Positions 36,797-51,300 of a stretch of DNA of 64,000 nt are shown here, one piece after another. Made by a program: the position numbers and the translations under genes. The DNA is from Ophiodon elongatus (Eukaryota; Chordata; Actinopteri; Perciformes; Hexagrammidae). Under the pieces are notes generated by a model that was given only the letters and a program-made list of their open reading frames with translations, did not search any database and had not been told where the DNA came from. How positions within the stretch are numbered: position 1 is the stretch's first letter; every line of letters starts with the position of its first letter. The stretch covers positions 4,885,501 to 4,949,500 of the forward strand of contig JACSYO010001674.1 of NCBI GenBank assembly GCA_016806645.1, written 5' to 3'.

Positions 36797-39271
36797 TTAG
36801 TATGGGACATTTGAAGTGTATTGGACATCTGAAGTAGTCTACATTCTGTCTTATTGTGTTATTGTGTAATTTTCATTGGCCATTAAAAGGTGTCTGGAAT
36901 GTACTTTGTGGTGCTAATGATGCAGGGGGATTGGATGACAAATAACGTTTTAAAAAAGGAGTGGTGATTATTCTTCTCTTCTAAGGCAATTCAAATTAGT
37001 TCTGTAAAAGGTCAGAGAGGACAAAAACATTCCACTGAACCGAAAAGTATCTTCTAAAACAAGTTTTTGTGTACTATTTATAGAATAGTTGCTCTATTTT
37101 TCTTACTGCAGTTGAAAATCAGACAACTAGCTATTGACAATGGAATATGGTGTATCTCCGTTTGCTTATGTATGTAACTTTTACATGTTTCGGACAATCT
37201 GTCGCCACCGGTCGACTTTTAGTTTTTAGACAAAATATAAAATAAAAAATAAATCTCAGAAGTCCGAACAACACAACTTCTCAATTACCGGTTTGGACTG
37301 TCCTGTTCCACGACTGTTTTGAGTTCTGCAGGGACATTTGCACATTAGCGTTGCACAGAAGGCTGTTAAATGAACACAAAGTAGCAGGGATGATTAAAGC
37401 CAGTCGCATGCTACTGTTGCCTTCGTCCCCCTAAGTGCAAACTTACAAACACGGCTGGTTCACACATGCAGGCGTCGTACTGCCAGACCTCATTAACATA
37501 ATGACTGAGATTTCGATCGTGGAAAAAACGCGATGACCTATTCCCTGGAACGCTGTGTTGGAAGTGGGTAAAAAATAACAGATGGACACTCATTAGTGAA
37601 TGGGGTTGACTTGATAAGCGTTTTAATATGTATCAACTCCAACCAGCATTATGAGTGTGGGTGCTTCGACTTAATATCTCATTCGGTGTAGAGGAAATCA
37701 ATTAGAGAAACATGAATTGCTCTTTAAAATGTACATCAGTGTGCTTTTTCCATTCTTGTGTCGGGGGTTGCATCCTCATGTCTGATTCATCTTACAACAA
37801 ATCATTGACCGTGCCAGAAAATTGCATTTTAAATGAATGTGTCCTCTCTTAAAACCAAGAGCTCCACTGATCTTTAAAACACAAAAAGGTTGAAGCTGCT
37901 ACAAACGATCCCTGTTTTCCTGCTGACTCCATGCTTATTCAAATATTATTCTGGATGCGGTGCGTTCAAACTGACATGATTATGTCTGTTGAAAGAACAG
38001 AACAACTCTTTTCTGTCGTTAAATTAAAATCTAAGCGACAGTTCCAAAGCAGCATTTGATTGATGGCCTACCTCTTATCATTTCATTTTAGTACAAAATA
38101 CTACATTAATTTCTTCTATACTATTTGCAACAAAGGTTTGTTATAAATATTTAGTACTACAATAAAACATTAGCCCGTAGAATGGATTTGGGACCATTTT
38201 ACCATTAAACACATCATATGGACAAAGCATTGGGAATCATGTAATCAGCTAAAACAAGAGGTGCACATAGATTTCCTCAGCATAGCATTCATTTGTCTGA
38301 CGTCAGGATGTCAGAACTTTCAGTAACCAGCAGAATAATTAAACATAATCTTAGACTAATTTAAAAAATAGTCAATAAAACGCAGATAAAACAGTATTGC
38401 TATTTTAGAAGTCCTCCTGAGATGCATATCCATGGTTCCCTCTGCGATGGCCTGCATAATATATACCAGCTGCAGAGCCCATGCTGTAAACCCAATTCCC
38501 ATTCCATTTTTCACTTCCTGATTTCCCCTGTGATTTCAAGTTCGCAAAGCGGCACACTCTCCTGTTTGCATGAGTTTGATTACTGCAGGTCAGCATGATG
38601 AATGGTTGGAAAACTCCTTTTTTTGGGATAGTAAAAAAAAAGAAATACAGATCTCTTTCCACATGGTTTTGTCACCTATGCGTGTCAGGTATTTATTTTG
38701 AGCTGCGAAAGATCAGAGACACACATATACGTTTTTTAAACCACCAATCAGGCTCATAAATGTTTCAATTGGGGGATGAGTGTAAACATGATCCACTGCT
38801 GTCTCCAGTGCTCTTGGGTTAAGGATGAACAAAGGCCATGTATAATTCAACGAGACACAGTTCTACGGCACATTGGCCGGGGTAATTGGAGCCAGAGCTG
38901 CCTACAGGGCAGGGCAGGCCAACTCCCATGAGAGACTGAAGCTGAAGCCCATCGTGGCATTGCTATCAACACTTGCCATGACCTGAACAGTTTCACTACA
39001 AACGGCAGTTCATGTGACGGGGTCAAAGTCTGATTTTTTTTTTTTTTTTAACCCTCGTGCCCTATCAAGTTGCTCCCCAGAGACCTGTTAGCACACAGCA
39101 GAAGCACGTCTGAGAAGACGAGCAGCACTACATGTGTCACACAGGTGATGCCACGAAGCCCCACGCGACATTACTTGCTATATCTTTATGGGTGCGTGAT
39201 GAGAAAATATCTATTTCATTAACACAGGCTGACAGCTTATTTTATCTTGACCTAATTTGATGTTTATTTAA

Positions 39272-39273
<2 letters not shown>

Positions 39274-39350
<77 letters not shown>
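39274..39350 (+). repeat. (GA)38 microsatellite
   Basis: A perfect 77-base purine run on the plus strand inside the lrrc38 intron. Long mirror-symmetric purine tracts can form triplex DNA. Confidence 0.98.
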
Positions 39351-39352
<2 letters not shown>

Positions 39353-42300
39353 GGGAAGGGCAAGCAGAGTGTGGATAGGTGGACGGATTTACACAGTCGG
39401 ATAGAATCAGCTGCTTCATGTACAGAAGGAGAGAGGGATAATCTGCCAGTGTCAGAAATAAAAGGTGAAAAGCCAATAGGGTTTATTTCACAGGCAGTGT
39501 GCGGCATCGTGGATGATGGATACTCCCCTCTCTGCCCGTGTGCAGTCGAGAGTGAAGCCCAACCTGCTTAGACGTGCATATTTAGCAATTTCATCATCAT
39601 GAACGGTTAAGTGTTTTTTATCGATGAAAACGTTAAGCCTAAATCTATTCACCTTGTAACCGCCGTCTCTCATGTTTGGGAATTAGCTCATTGTGAATTT
39701 GTTGCTTTAGTGATGAGACGTTTTGAGAATGCCCGTGGTGCGATGATGTCAGTGAGTCTCCACACAGAAGGAATTCCCTACTGAATGATTCACCCTCGCC
39801 CCACTGTCACGCGGATGCTTGTCATTCAGTGCATTCGCAGCACTCATTCTGTTCCTCTCCATCTCCTACTATTGCCTTCTTCTTGTATGATATGATTCTC
39901 ACATAATTTTCCCTTTCAGATTTCCCCTTAGACTCTTTCTTCCTGTGATCGCAACGGAATAATTCTTCTATCTCTCCGTAATTATGTTCGCCTTGTTCTT
40001 TAGTTAGAATTGGACTTGAGTGGCACATTCGTCTCATTTGATAAAGTAGGGAGGACACAGCTCTGCCAGTCATTATTACAACTGGATTATTTAGTGTCTA
40101 GACACTAGTGGTTTTGGGAACAAGAGAAGACTTAAGCATGAATGCGAGTCCTGCAGGAGTCTGCAGATGTGAGATTGTGGTGATTCTGCTTTGGTGCAGA
40201 GATCAATCTGGACAGACAGTCTGGTGTTGAGGGAGAGAGGAGATACAAGCCTCCAATATCAAACTGTCACAGCGAGGTAGATCAATCACGGCTGAGACAG
40301 CAGATAGCCTATCCCCTCGGCTGGCTGTAATCCTAAATGTAATCCATCAACTGCCCGCGCCAGGAATGTAACATAGCTGTGTGGGCCGACATACCTGATA
40401 GTGTTAGGGCATGATTTGTGTTACATTATGGTGCCGGCTCCGGCCACACTTCCTTATGATCACAGTGGTGTTTGTGGGTGTTTATGAACTCCAAAATATT
40501 GACATGTAGCTTTTATTAAAAACTACCATCCACTGAGATGCTTTATGAGCACGAAACTATAAAGTCCTTTTTGCTGCAGTATTTATTGATGGATATGTGC
40601 GTGCTGAAAATGTGATGATTATTATTATTAATATAAATATAATTATTATTTGTATTGTTATTATTAATATTTTTTCTTTTTTATAATTTTTTATTTAGAG
40701 GGTTTTATTTTCACATTTCTTTCCATGAAAGCTTTTTGAAGTGAGTATGCATCAAGGTTTTCTCTGCCACGGTCAGTGGGATGCAGTCTAAATTAATTAA
40801 AATGAACAGCTTTCATTAAAGATTTTGCAGAAGAGACTTTGCAGGAAACCTACAAGCACATGTTCAACCTGCAACCTTTGACCATTCATATAATCCTTGG
40901 ACATCAAATCACACAGACCCAAGTCTGCAGCTGTAATTCCATTCACAGAATACATTGAATTAAATACGTAGCAAATAAAGTTACAGATATAAGCAGCAAA
41001 CAAGGTTAGTGTCTCCCCCACACTGCCTTATAGACTGCTGTAAACTCTCTGTTGTTCCCATCTCTCTTAATCTTGCTCTTTATGAAACTATTTCTATATC
41101 ACGTAAACGTTCAAAGTCAACCAAAATGTTAATCCTGTTATATTCCGATACTATAACGCTTCAATGTTTTAATGTCAGAACTCGTAAGCTGTGAGTTAAA
41201 CAGCAGGTGATGTGAATACCTGAATAAGAGAAGCTCCAAATTTGACATCAGTTTGATAATACCAAACTTTCTCTGCGGGTAAACAGCTGACAATATTAAA
41301 AGAGGTGGCTGCCTTGCCAACATTCCCCAAAAATTGGCACCAAAAACGTGTGTGTTTGAGGGTAGTAAATTTACATTTTAGCAAACTAACATTTGTCAGT
41401 CAACTTACATTTATTATGTTACTTTGGGCTCATATTTCTTGAGTCCTACTGGCAGCTTTAAGTCCAATGTGTACTGTAGACACAAGATGGAACCAGGAAT
41501 AGCATATGACTAAAAAAGTACACATGTTGTAGAGCTAGAATCATCAGAAGATGATATGAAAAATTCACTATGGTAATACTTAGTTCACACTACTGGCAGG
41601 ATGGGAAAACAAACGTAACCTCCCTTTATTTGGATTTGGGAGCACATTATTCTATGATACAGTAGCAGTTTGTTAGGCTTGTTGTTACACAAGGTTAATG
41701 GCAATCGTGCGCACATTTGCTGTGTGTACTGTGTGACATTTGTGTAGTGATTAGTTAATTAGTGAAATGAGCAAACAAAATAGCGCCTTTTTAATCGGCT
41801 GAATTGATTGTACAATTATGGATTTGACTGCAGTCATTTTGCTACCGATTAGTTGACATTCTAATAATTGTGTTTGCTAAATGGGAGATACAAGGATCCA
41901 AAATATCTCGCTGAACTGGATACAGATTTTTTTTGTTTGACAAAAAGCAGCACAGTCAACAACACAAGGAAAGACCTCCCTGTGTTTTCGTGTCCTATGT
42001 CCCTAATCTGAGGTCACATTCGTTAAGTCTGGACACCCTCCCTCTGTGCACATCTAGTCACCGACAAGCTGTAATACTGAGAAACTATAATCATGGTGTT
42101 TGTTCCAGAAGATTCCACTTTGGGACAAGTACCACAGCTGTTCAGTAATCCCCCTTTTGTCAGGCAGTGTAATAAGCCTGTGTGCTCCATTGTGTAATTT
42201 TAGTTCTTAACTGCAACAGTGGAAAGGCACTATCTCTCCCTGTAAATCCTGTGTAGTATTTTACTGTAGCGTCCATTCAATGTGTAATTGTATTCAAATA

Positions 42301-45300
42301 AATGACAAATATATATATGTGTGCGTGTACATTTCAGATACCCAAAGTGTAAACTCTGGGATGGTGTCCTCATATCGAGATTATTGTGTTAGTATTACCA
42401 ATAAAAATAGTCAAACCTTGTGTATCTGTCCACCATGGTCCTGACCACTAACTCCGCATTGATTATAATATATGTAATTATCCTGTATCCTGTAGGGGCC
42501 ATGTGTTCACCGGGATACTTTCAATCCCAGACGCTATTAATCAAACCGCTAATGTAGGACAGACACGACCAGACAGGACTGTCTCAAAGGCCAAATCTCT
42601 GAGGTGATCTCTGACTGTGAATATGAAAATAATCCATTTATCACAGGCACAGAAAGACAGGACAGGAGGTACAATATATTGAACTTTCAGATGTATTCAA
42701 CGCTTTCTTTGTCATAATGTGACACTAAAGATGAATGTTGTGTTCTTTCCGCCTAAACTGCTGTCTGGAAATTAATTACAACAAGGTCAGTGCATTCTGT
42801 CCGTGTCTGCCACTTTCTGAATACTCTTAATAATTACTTTCTCAATGTATAGGGATTCATTTTGTACAAAACCAAAAGTACGTCTCTGGAGCTACTGTAT
42901 ATGGCAACCAGTAGAACATTGTATTATGAATAAGAAAATAATCACACAAGTCCAAGATCCAACAATCGCCATCCACAAAATGTTGTTGGAAGTATTGCAG
43001 TAAAAACAAAAAATTGGAAACTGCACTGCTGTTTAGAAAGTGTGAGCCATATAGTTAGTAAGCAACACAATTATTTGAATATTAGATTTGAAACAAAACA
43101 AAACAGTTTCGTTCAATAACTGTCACAGATGAGATTAACCATCTCATAAAAGGCACATGCTCATTTTTAGGGTCATACTTGCATTTTGGTGCCCCTTTGG
43201 TAGTTCTCATGCCGTGGGTGGAGACACTCAGATGGGGGGGGGCGTCATTTTCTAATGAGCCTGCATGTGACATCGTATGGGGAGACAAATCTGAATGTCT
43301 CGTTTAGTCACATGTTTTCTAGGCAGCCCACAAAAAACTGACTGAGTTGCTGTATTGTGCACTTGTTTGTAAGCCTCTTTGCTAGACATGATTGTTACTC
43401 AGACAGTTTAACTGAGCACATTTTCTCACAGTAGGCTATGGATTTGTTTTGATCTTTGATCTCCCACAACATACGGTAGTCAGGCGTTACAATTCATCAT
43501 GCCAGGAACCAGAGTGCTCTTCTGTGGCTCCACCTGGATTGTTGGTCTTGGCTCCTAATCAGTTTGGCTCATCACCCTTGATGCTGAATCACTTGTGATG
43601 TGATACTTATCCAAGCTGCTTGAGTTTTCTGTGGAGCTTTTCCAGCATGCAGTTGCTTTATTTAAAAGCTCAACTTGTGTAAAAAATGGTTAAGATGACT
43701 TGGGGAATTGAACACATTGTTAAAGAAAATGTGTACAATGGCCCCCAATGATCAGCACCATCTATGTGTTGACTCATTTACTCTGGCTTTCTCTGCTTCG
43801 TAAAGTTACTACTCCACTGCTTACTTCAGATATTACTGGCAAAACCTCACCTCAGTAAGTTCACAACTTGTCGTACATCGCTTTAGTTTATACGGAGGTT
43901 AGGCTGCTACAACAGTCATATAGGCAAAGGTACACATAAACCGACAGATATAAGTCTACAATACAGGCAGAATCATTTCACAATTATATATGTTAAGATC
44001 AAAAAAGTAAATGTAAAAAAACCCACAACTTGTATTGGCTTTTTGATGTGTGTGTGTATGTGTGTGTATCTCGTGTTCACTAATTGAATGTTATAGGAAA
44101 TGTGAGAATCTGTATCTCGTTTAAAGGGATTAGTGTCACTAAGTTTTATCAAGCTCTTAAAGAGTTCAGTTACAACCCTAATTAATACTGTAGAGAGTCA
44201 ATCGGAGGAGCATGGAAACCAATTCCATGCCTTCACTAATTTCCATTATTTCTTTTTCCATTGTCACTTAAAACTTTTGAAGCTGGTTCAGGCTTTTTTC
44301 TTTTTACATATATTTACAAATGTAATTTTTTTTATACTTAGTGGAATTTTATATTTATTATCATATATTTCTATTATTCACTTTGCTATAACAAGGGATG
44401 ACATTTAAACGCAGATTCAATCAAGAATGTTGGCAGTTTTGTAGCAAATCAAATAAGAGAAGCTATAACATTTATATTATAATAAAGCATGTTTGCGAAT
44501 TGTGCTGACTGTTGAGCAAAGACCCAGAATTGATGTACTGCCAAGTGTGTGCATTTGCATGTACAGTATCAGTAGAAGCAGCCACCCACATTGCAAGGCT
44601 TCATCTCTACCCACCTATAAGCTAACATTCACATCAATATGTCTAGTTTTTCTATACAGTCAGTGCAAATATGAAGGTAGTTACTGGCTCTATGGATTAT
44701 GGTCTGAAGTGCTTACAGTACTATGAGATACCGTGAGCGTCATTGATTGGTGTTGCGTCTCTAATGAGTACTTTAGATAAACAAAAACTGTCAGTTAAAC
44801 AAGTTGAATCAAAGAGTCTTTAAGCTTGTGAAAGTGAAAACCCTCAACTGTAGCTTCAGTGGCAGTATCAGTGACCAGAATGTAACATTTAGCGGTGTTC
44901 AAACCACCTAATGATCCAGGCTTGATCTCATTTGTAGTCATGAGTTGGAAAAGAAGACTCACTGGAAGACTTTTACCCTTGAAATACAAAAGGCCGGATC
45001 CACCGTTCTCGCCCATTAAAATGATCACCGAACAATAAACTTGGTGAAAGTGACCGGGACACGGAGAGCAGAACTCTCTGATTTATCGTACTTTCATTGT
45101 GAGACGAGTTTGGTCAAGGTGCCCCTTATCTCAGACTTTTAACTGATATGTCAGAACATTTTTGAGATGCAACCAGGAGTTATATTCAACGGGGAAGTGC
45201 AACCTTAAAGGTGTGCCTTGTGCAGCTGAAATTAAAATGATTTAAATGGATGGTTTATTTCATTCTCCAAACCATGAACAAAAGATGCAAATGAATTAGT

Positions 45301-45947
45301 CTTGTTCTCATAGAAACAATAACTTCCAGGGCAGCTCACACTGCACTTCAGGCATATTGGAGCAAACTTAGAGTACAAATGAGTAGTCTGTATAGATATA
45401 TACTTGACACCAGACTATACATTTACAGTGTCACTGAGCTTCAGAGTTTCTTAGTAGTTCAACTTTATTTCTACATAACCTGCAGTCATGCTGTGGGTGG
45501 GTTTATTGTATACACAGTGCAACTCCATCGCATAAGTGAAGACTTCTGATGACCTTACAGTTATTAAATCAGCTCCCACTCTTAGGAAAAGTAACTGCAT
45601 TGCCGTGTTGAATTCACCTCTTTGACAACAACTTTTTCTGAATTAATAAAAAAAACACCCTGTAAAATATGCACTCTATCTCCAATCACTTCAGAGATCT
45701 GATCAGGTGTGAGCTGTGTATCCAATGTGCATACATGCATCACCTTCAATTCTAAATCTTTAGGAAAATAAATGTGTTCGTACATTTGTGGAGCACATAC
45801 GCAGCAGCACTGCACGCTTGTTCTTCTGTATGATGTCATTTCTGAGCGGCTGCCGTGCGAATATATTTATCCAAATGTCCATAGATATGACATTATTCAC
45901 TGCATTTCAAGTAAATCTGTATAATCTCATTTCCTGTTTCAACGCAG

Positions 45948-46195
45948 GTGTGGAGGGCATGGAGTGCTCCCTCCCCATGGACGGCAGACGTGTTTCCCTG
46001 ACCCAGCTCTCCAAGGACAGCTTCCGCGAGTGCCAGGCCACACTGACTCTGACGGACCTGCTCATCATCATCTTCTCTGGCATCTCCGTGTCCGTGGTGG
46101 CCATCATGACAAGCTTCTTCCTGGCTTCTACTGTTCATTGCTTCCAGCGCTGGAGTAAAGGCACCAAGGGGGACGAGGAGGAGAGTGAGGAGTGA
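45948..46195 (+). CDS. lrrc38: lrrc38 coding exon 2: LRRCT end, transmembrane helix, acidic tail
   Basis: This exon follows a good acceptor (ttcctgtttcaacgcag). Its first two bases complete the split glycine codon 210 (G/GT, phase 1), giving LPNG-VEGMECSLPM across the junction and keeping the frame open to TGA at 46193-46195. It supplies the last two LRRCT cysteines (C216, C238), the SLPMDGRRVSL segment typical of LRRC38, one hydrophobic helix of about 25 residues (about 244-270, LLIIIFSGISVSVVAI), and a short cytoplasmic tail with a few basic residues (HCFQRWSKGTK) followed by an acidic end (DEEESEE). In this family the helix and its flanking charges carry most of the gating effect on the BK alpha subunit. 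The total of 291 residues is close to the roughly 290-300 usual for the family. Open reading upstream of 45948 is intron and should not be included in the protein. Confidence 0.93.
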
Positions 46196-48353
46196 GGAGG
46201 GTTTGACTTTAAGGGCCCCGCGTGGTCCTGGTACTTCAAACAATGAGAGGACACCGCGGACAGTGTGACAAGTTTCATGCTGCCTTCTCCCTGGTGCATA
46301 TCCAGGACTGTTCAACGGTAGGATCTCGCCCTGGTACGGTTGCAGTGGTTTCCTTTTCACATGAAATATGGTAACAAAGGACATTCCCAAGGAATGAGCC
46401 AAAATCCCGATAAAAATTAGAGAGTGCCCTGCTCCACTTGCGAAATGATATTATAGAGATCGTATTTTTGGCTGTGAAAGCCTGTGGTCGTCTTTGACGG
46501 CTACTGGCTCTTGGCTCAATGTCGTAGGCCTGCATAGATATAGTGAGGCTAACATCTTTAGAATGAAAGAGTAAGACATGTTATTGGAGTGCTTTCACAT
46601 TAGTATTAGACAAGGTGTAATCACATTAGATTGAAATCCTGTAAAGTGACGTCAAAGTTAGGGCAACGTTTTAGATGATTTTCATGGGGATTTATCTGTG
46701 TGGGGCAGAATCCGTAACCCCATAAAAAAAGGATGTCATACCGACCAATGACCTCAGTAATTACCTGCCTATACCATGATATGCTGGCATATCCTGCCAT
46801 TTATAGTGTCTTTTTTTTTGGAGGCTCACTCATATTCAAAGCCACTACTGTTGGCAAATACTGTTGTTCCTTCTGCATGTGAAATTAAACGGTGGCAGAG
46901 GTGTCAGTTGAAGGATTTGGATAATGGTGAGATGTTGCTGCAGGTAGCTGATATATTGTAGGCAGGAAGAGTTCCCAATGGGTCTACACATTCTTTCAGC
47001 AGTATATTCATAATATAATCAAATTTGTGTACAAAAGAAAACAATGTACAGTCAAACAAAACATATAAACCAAGAAGATGTACTGTATGTTCCTTAGATT
47101 AATAACTGTTACCTGTGTAGAAAGATAAAATAACGGTATAATCTTAAATTGCGGCAAATACGGTATTAAAATAGAAATTACGTAGAAATATTGTGTCAAA
47201 TAACGCACTTTATATGGTGAACCTAATATTGGCAAGCCCCTAATTACACTATGTAGACTGGTTTTGTCTTCATCTGCCAAAGAGTAGGTTTAGGTGAGGG
47301 AGAGATTGTATATGAGGATTTAGTTGTGGATCATCTGTGATTTTAGTGAGGTAGGGAAGGCAGCACTATAGCCAAATCACGCTTTGTATACACATATTAT
47401 ACTCAAACAGTTGTGGTCTCCAAAGATTAGCATTTCCTTCTAGAACCAGCTGTATCACTTTGCTTCATACATGTGGAGTCTTTAACCTTTAACAGGGACT
47501 TTAACAGAACAAATAGTTATTAGCTGTCCAAGGGTGGTGGGCAAAAGGTTTGTCACTTTTAGAATACATATATATTTTTTAACTTTAAGATATCCAGAAT
47601 TGATACATCATGGACTCTCAGTCAGTTTATTCTCCTTTTAAGAAAATATCTTCCAATATCTTGTTGTGAAGCTACAGATTTGATGTCCTGGAAAAGTCTA
47701 GTAAAAAAAAAAAACTCTTACTGTATCAACAGCATCAGCACTCACAAGAACGGCAGTACAGCGCAATCTAGATTAAATAAAGCTGCGCCCTGAATATTAT
47801 GGGTTCTGGTTTGTCATTTGCATCCTGTATGTTTAAATCCTCCTTCATTAGGATTTGGAAGGCTCAAAGCTGGAGTATTTCATTCCCAACGCTTATAAGG
47901 TATGTTGTATTGCTTCCCACATTGTTGTAAGGCATGAATAATTCAGCAAATTTGAGATATGAACCAGAAAGAATGTCAAGCCCCTAAATGCAAACAAGAA
48001 GATAGAAAAAGAGCCACAAGCACAAAGAGTTATAATTCATGTGTGGTTAACAAAAGATGAAAAGGAATTCCAAATGCCTGCGTCGGTTAGGCACAATTCA
48101 TCACCCTGAACGTGCAGCATTATGAAGCACATTTTGCATAAATTATGAAGAAATAAATATTTATTTTTGTTATTTTTCATTTGTATCAGCATCAATACAA
48201 GCACAAATATCTCACAGAACCCTAATGTGATTATAATACACTCTTTTAAATGAAGTGACACATCACACGTTGGTACCATCCTGTATTGTCACTGTTTGTT
48301 TTCATTAATGTGTATTGTCACATGTGTATCGTCACAATGCCCCATCCAATAAA
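46196..48353 (+). other. lrrc38: Probable lrrc38 3' UTR
   Basis: This is the non-coding sequence between the stop codon and the best poly(A) signal, AATAAA at 48348-48353, which is followed by GT-rich sequence (gagttgtactgtatggatg). An earlier AATAAA at 47776-47781, followed by gggttctggtttgtc, could serve as a proximal site. Use of either site is inferred. Confidence 0.45.
48348..48353 (+). terminator. Candidate poly(A) signal of lrrc38
   Basis: AATAAA lies in ccatccAATAAAcagtgtaag and is followed within 40 bases by a T/G-rich downstream element. It is the best such combination after the lrrc38 stop. Confidence 0.4.
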
Positions 48354-51300
48354 CAGTGTAAGAGTTGTACTGTATGGATGTTGTGTATCTGCCAGAATTC
48401 AAATGGCTAATAGTTTGAATTGAAGACAAATCAACTTAAATTTGACACATTTATGGGCTCAACTCTAAAATAAAATAAAATACAGTCCTAAAGGCTAATG
48501 CCAATGAATTTCCATTTGCACCATTTAGTATTTCTTATGCCAACAAATAACAAATAAGTTCACACGGAGCGAATGAGGGTGTCGATGGGACGTTTAGCAA
48601 CTCAACTCCCAATGAAAGTTATAAAACCATTTTGATTTTGTTGCATTAGAGGGAGCAGGTTCTCATTTTTGGAGAAAAAGAAAACCATTTGAAAGCTAAA
48701 TAACACAACAATAGCTAAAGTGAATTAATTCACTTGAGTGGTTTTCCCCTCCCCAGATGAGAAACTGCTTTCTTGACGGGTGCAGACTTCAGTCAAGGAA
48801 TCAGAGGGAACGTTTTTATACATATCATTATCATTTCCAACTACTGTGTAGTTACTGTATATTAACAAATTGTTATGTCAGCTTAGCTGTTAGCTTGAAG
48901 CATATGTTAGCATGACACTTTTCTTTCTCTTACTCATTTTTATTAAGTAACAAATATCAGCACATTAGAGCATGCACTGTTGAGTTATCGACAGTATAAA
49001 CTTCAGATTCATGTCTATTTTTCTATTAAACCTTTCAGAATGAAGACTTTATTTACTCCGTCAGTCCCCAAAGTAATTTTCTGGCACTGCGCACCCTGAG
49101 AAAGCAGAGACACTGGTGGCTGCTTTCATACAGTTCGTCTCGACATTGCTTAAAATACCAAAATCCATGTTACCGTATGTTTTGTCAGATAAATGTCAGA
49201 ATGGCTCAAATCTAAAGGAAGTGACAGAAGAGTGTGACGTTGTTGCTGCAGCTGAATGCATTTCCAAATGTCAAACAGACCATATGTGTAGCTGTATATT
49301 GATGTTTGGTATATAAAAAAAGGAAAAAAAGAAGAAATACAATAAAATCCTTTTTTTCTGTCTTCTGGTCTGAGTTTGTATCAGTGTGTTTAAAAGGCAG
49401 GGTAATCATTTATTATGAGTGTGATATCTCAGCATACATCCTGCACATACCTGTGATACAAACCAAACTGCTGGAAGTAATACTGTTTAATAAAGGGCTG
49501 CCCTACATGCAGAGAATGTGACAGTGACAGTAACAGTGGAAATAGGATTCTCATAGCTAAGTCATATCTACTGCTCACTGTTAATAATGACTTAATAATT
49601 ATTCTGAATCTCTTCCTCTCATATCCTGGAGCTGACAGATTTCATCTCGTCACAGTAGCAAATGAGCGAGGCTCATCTGTAAACACGGCTCAGTGAGTTA
49701 TTTCACACAACCCTGTTATCACACTGCAGGTATGCAAATGGCTGCACAATTTTTTAAGGGATGTTGGAGAAATTAGACTTAAAAATCAAAAGCATCCCCT
49801 TGCATAACAATTCTCCAGCCTGTTCATGGACAATCTCTTACAATGAGAGCTCTGTGCATTTGGATAATCTGTAATAAGTCAGACAAAAATGAATTGGCAC
49901 GCAATTCTATCCCCCAGCACAGTAAAAAAAAGAAAATCTGGCTGCCTCCAGTGTCTTTTCTTTTTCTTTTTTTTTGCAGCGTCAAGTTCTTCAGCTCATA
50001 TGAGGCGCTGCACTGAGGAATTACTTCTGCGGTCGACAGAGGTCTGCGTTTCTTTATTCTTCCCTCATTCTAATAATTCATTTCTCCACACGAGGCGGTC
50101 TGACGTCTTTTCTCCAGAAGTCTGATGTCAAAGAATCACAGGATGAAACCAAACCTCACCCACAGGGTATCGAAAAGAAAGCAGTCAGGGCAGAAAACAA
50201 TAAGCATAGAATCATTAAGGAAGATATTTGAGATTCCAAACAGGAATTGCCACGTTGGACCGCAAACAGCATATGAGAAGGACTTGCACATGCTGTGTAA
50301 GTGCACCACAGTAAAGAGGCCTGTGAGGGTGGTGGTCGTGATGAGGATTCTCCTGCAACCATTTACCTCATTTGGTTGTCATGGCTACACAGCCGGAGGC
50401 CCGAGCACTTGGACGCCGAGGCGGGAACGGGGAGAGGGAGGGATGCTGGGAAGCATTGCCCTCAGTGAGGCTGCCTCGCCTCTCTTTCCATGCATCAACT
50501 AACTGGACCTGGCATTTAAAAATGAAAGAAAAAAAAAATGTCCACAGCTCTGTGACCCTGTGAACCAATCTATGACTTTCACGTCCATCCTCCCACTTTG
50601 ATTTCTCTGAGGCGTTGTGATAGGTCAGATTAGGATATCCATTTTAGTGTACTGTATGGAGTAATTAGCCATTGGATTGGGAAGGGTCATCAGAGACTGT
50701 TGAACTTTTGTGACTCAACAGTGTGACTATTTTGTCATAAGTACAATTGGTTTATTGAAGCTGCCCATGAAAAATGGCTCACGACGAAAGATTAAATACT
50801 CTAAACCAGGTAATTTAATAAAAAAAAAAAAAAAAAAAGATTTATAGTTTTAGTTAGTTCTGTCATATGTCAGACACTGAACAATGACCATCAGGTAAGC
50901 AATAATTTAATGAATAAAATTGTGTTTTGGAAAAAAATTATTTATTCATTCATTCATTTATTTATTTATTTATCTATCAACAGTCTCTTGTTACCGTCTG
51001 TTCCTGACCTACAAAGACAGGAAGCGAGCAGGACAGAGCGGAAAGTAAGCCAACCCTCAGAGAGGAAGCTTTGAATGAATAATGGCATGGTGGCTTACAG
51101 TGGGATTAGGGTTTGGGGAGGAATGGGCAGCAGAGGGGTCAGGTTGCAAAACTCAAAAGCAGCCACACCTGATGCTTCGCTCCCTCGTCTGGGTAACCGA
51201 CAAGCAGAATGGTCACTGGTTTCGGGGAAGTGCATGGGATGGGATTTGGTTCGAGGAGGCACACCGTTGACAAATGGCTGGAGTCAAGATTGAGCTCCCT

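Larger units (their letters stand above)
34872..45947 (+). other. lrrc38: lrrc38 intron 1 (11,076 bp, phase 1)
   Basis: The intron is bounded by GTAAGT at 34872 and a polypyrimidine stretch with CAG at 45945-45947. It is AT-rich and holds a (CA)n tract at 36763, a (GA)n tract at 39274 and a segment resembling conserved non-coding sequence at about 36440-36700. I see no convincing nested gene. Minus-strand open frames at 44795-45028 and 45582-45839 read like protein but match no family I know. Confidence 0.9.

Noticed and set aside
39264..39507. Minus-strand Ser-Leu repeat frames
   Set aside because: Translation of the (GA)n tract.
45893..46402. 169-codon minus-strand open frame over lrrc38 exon 2
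   Set aside because: It is the antisense shadow of a GC-rich coding exon and shows no domain of its own.
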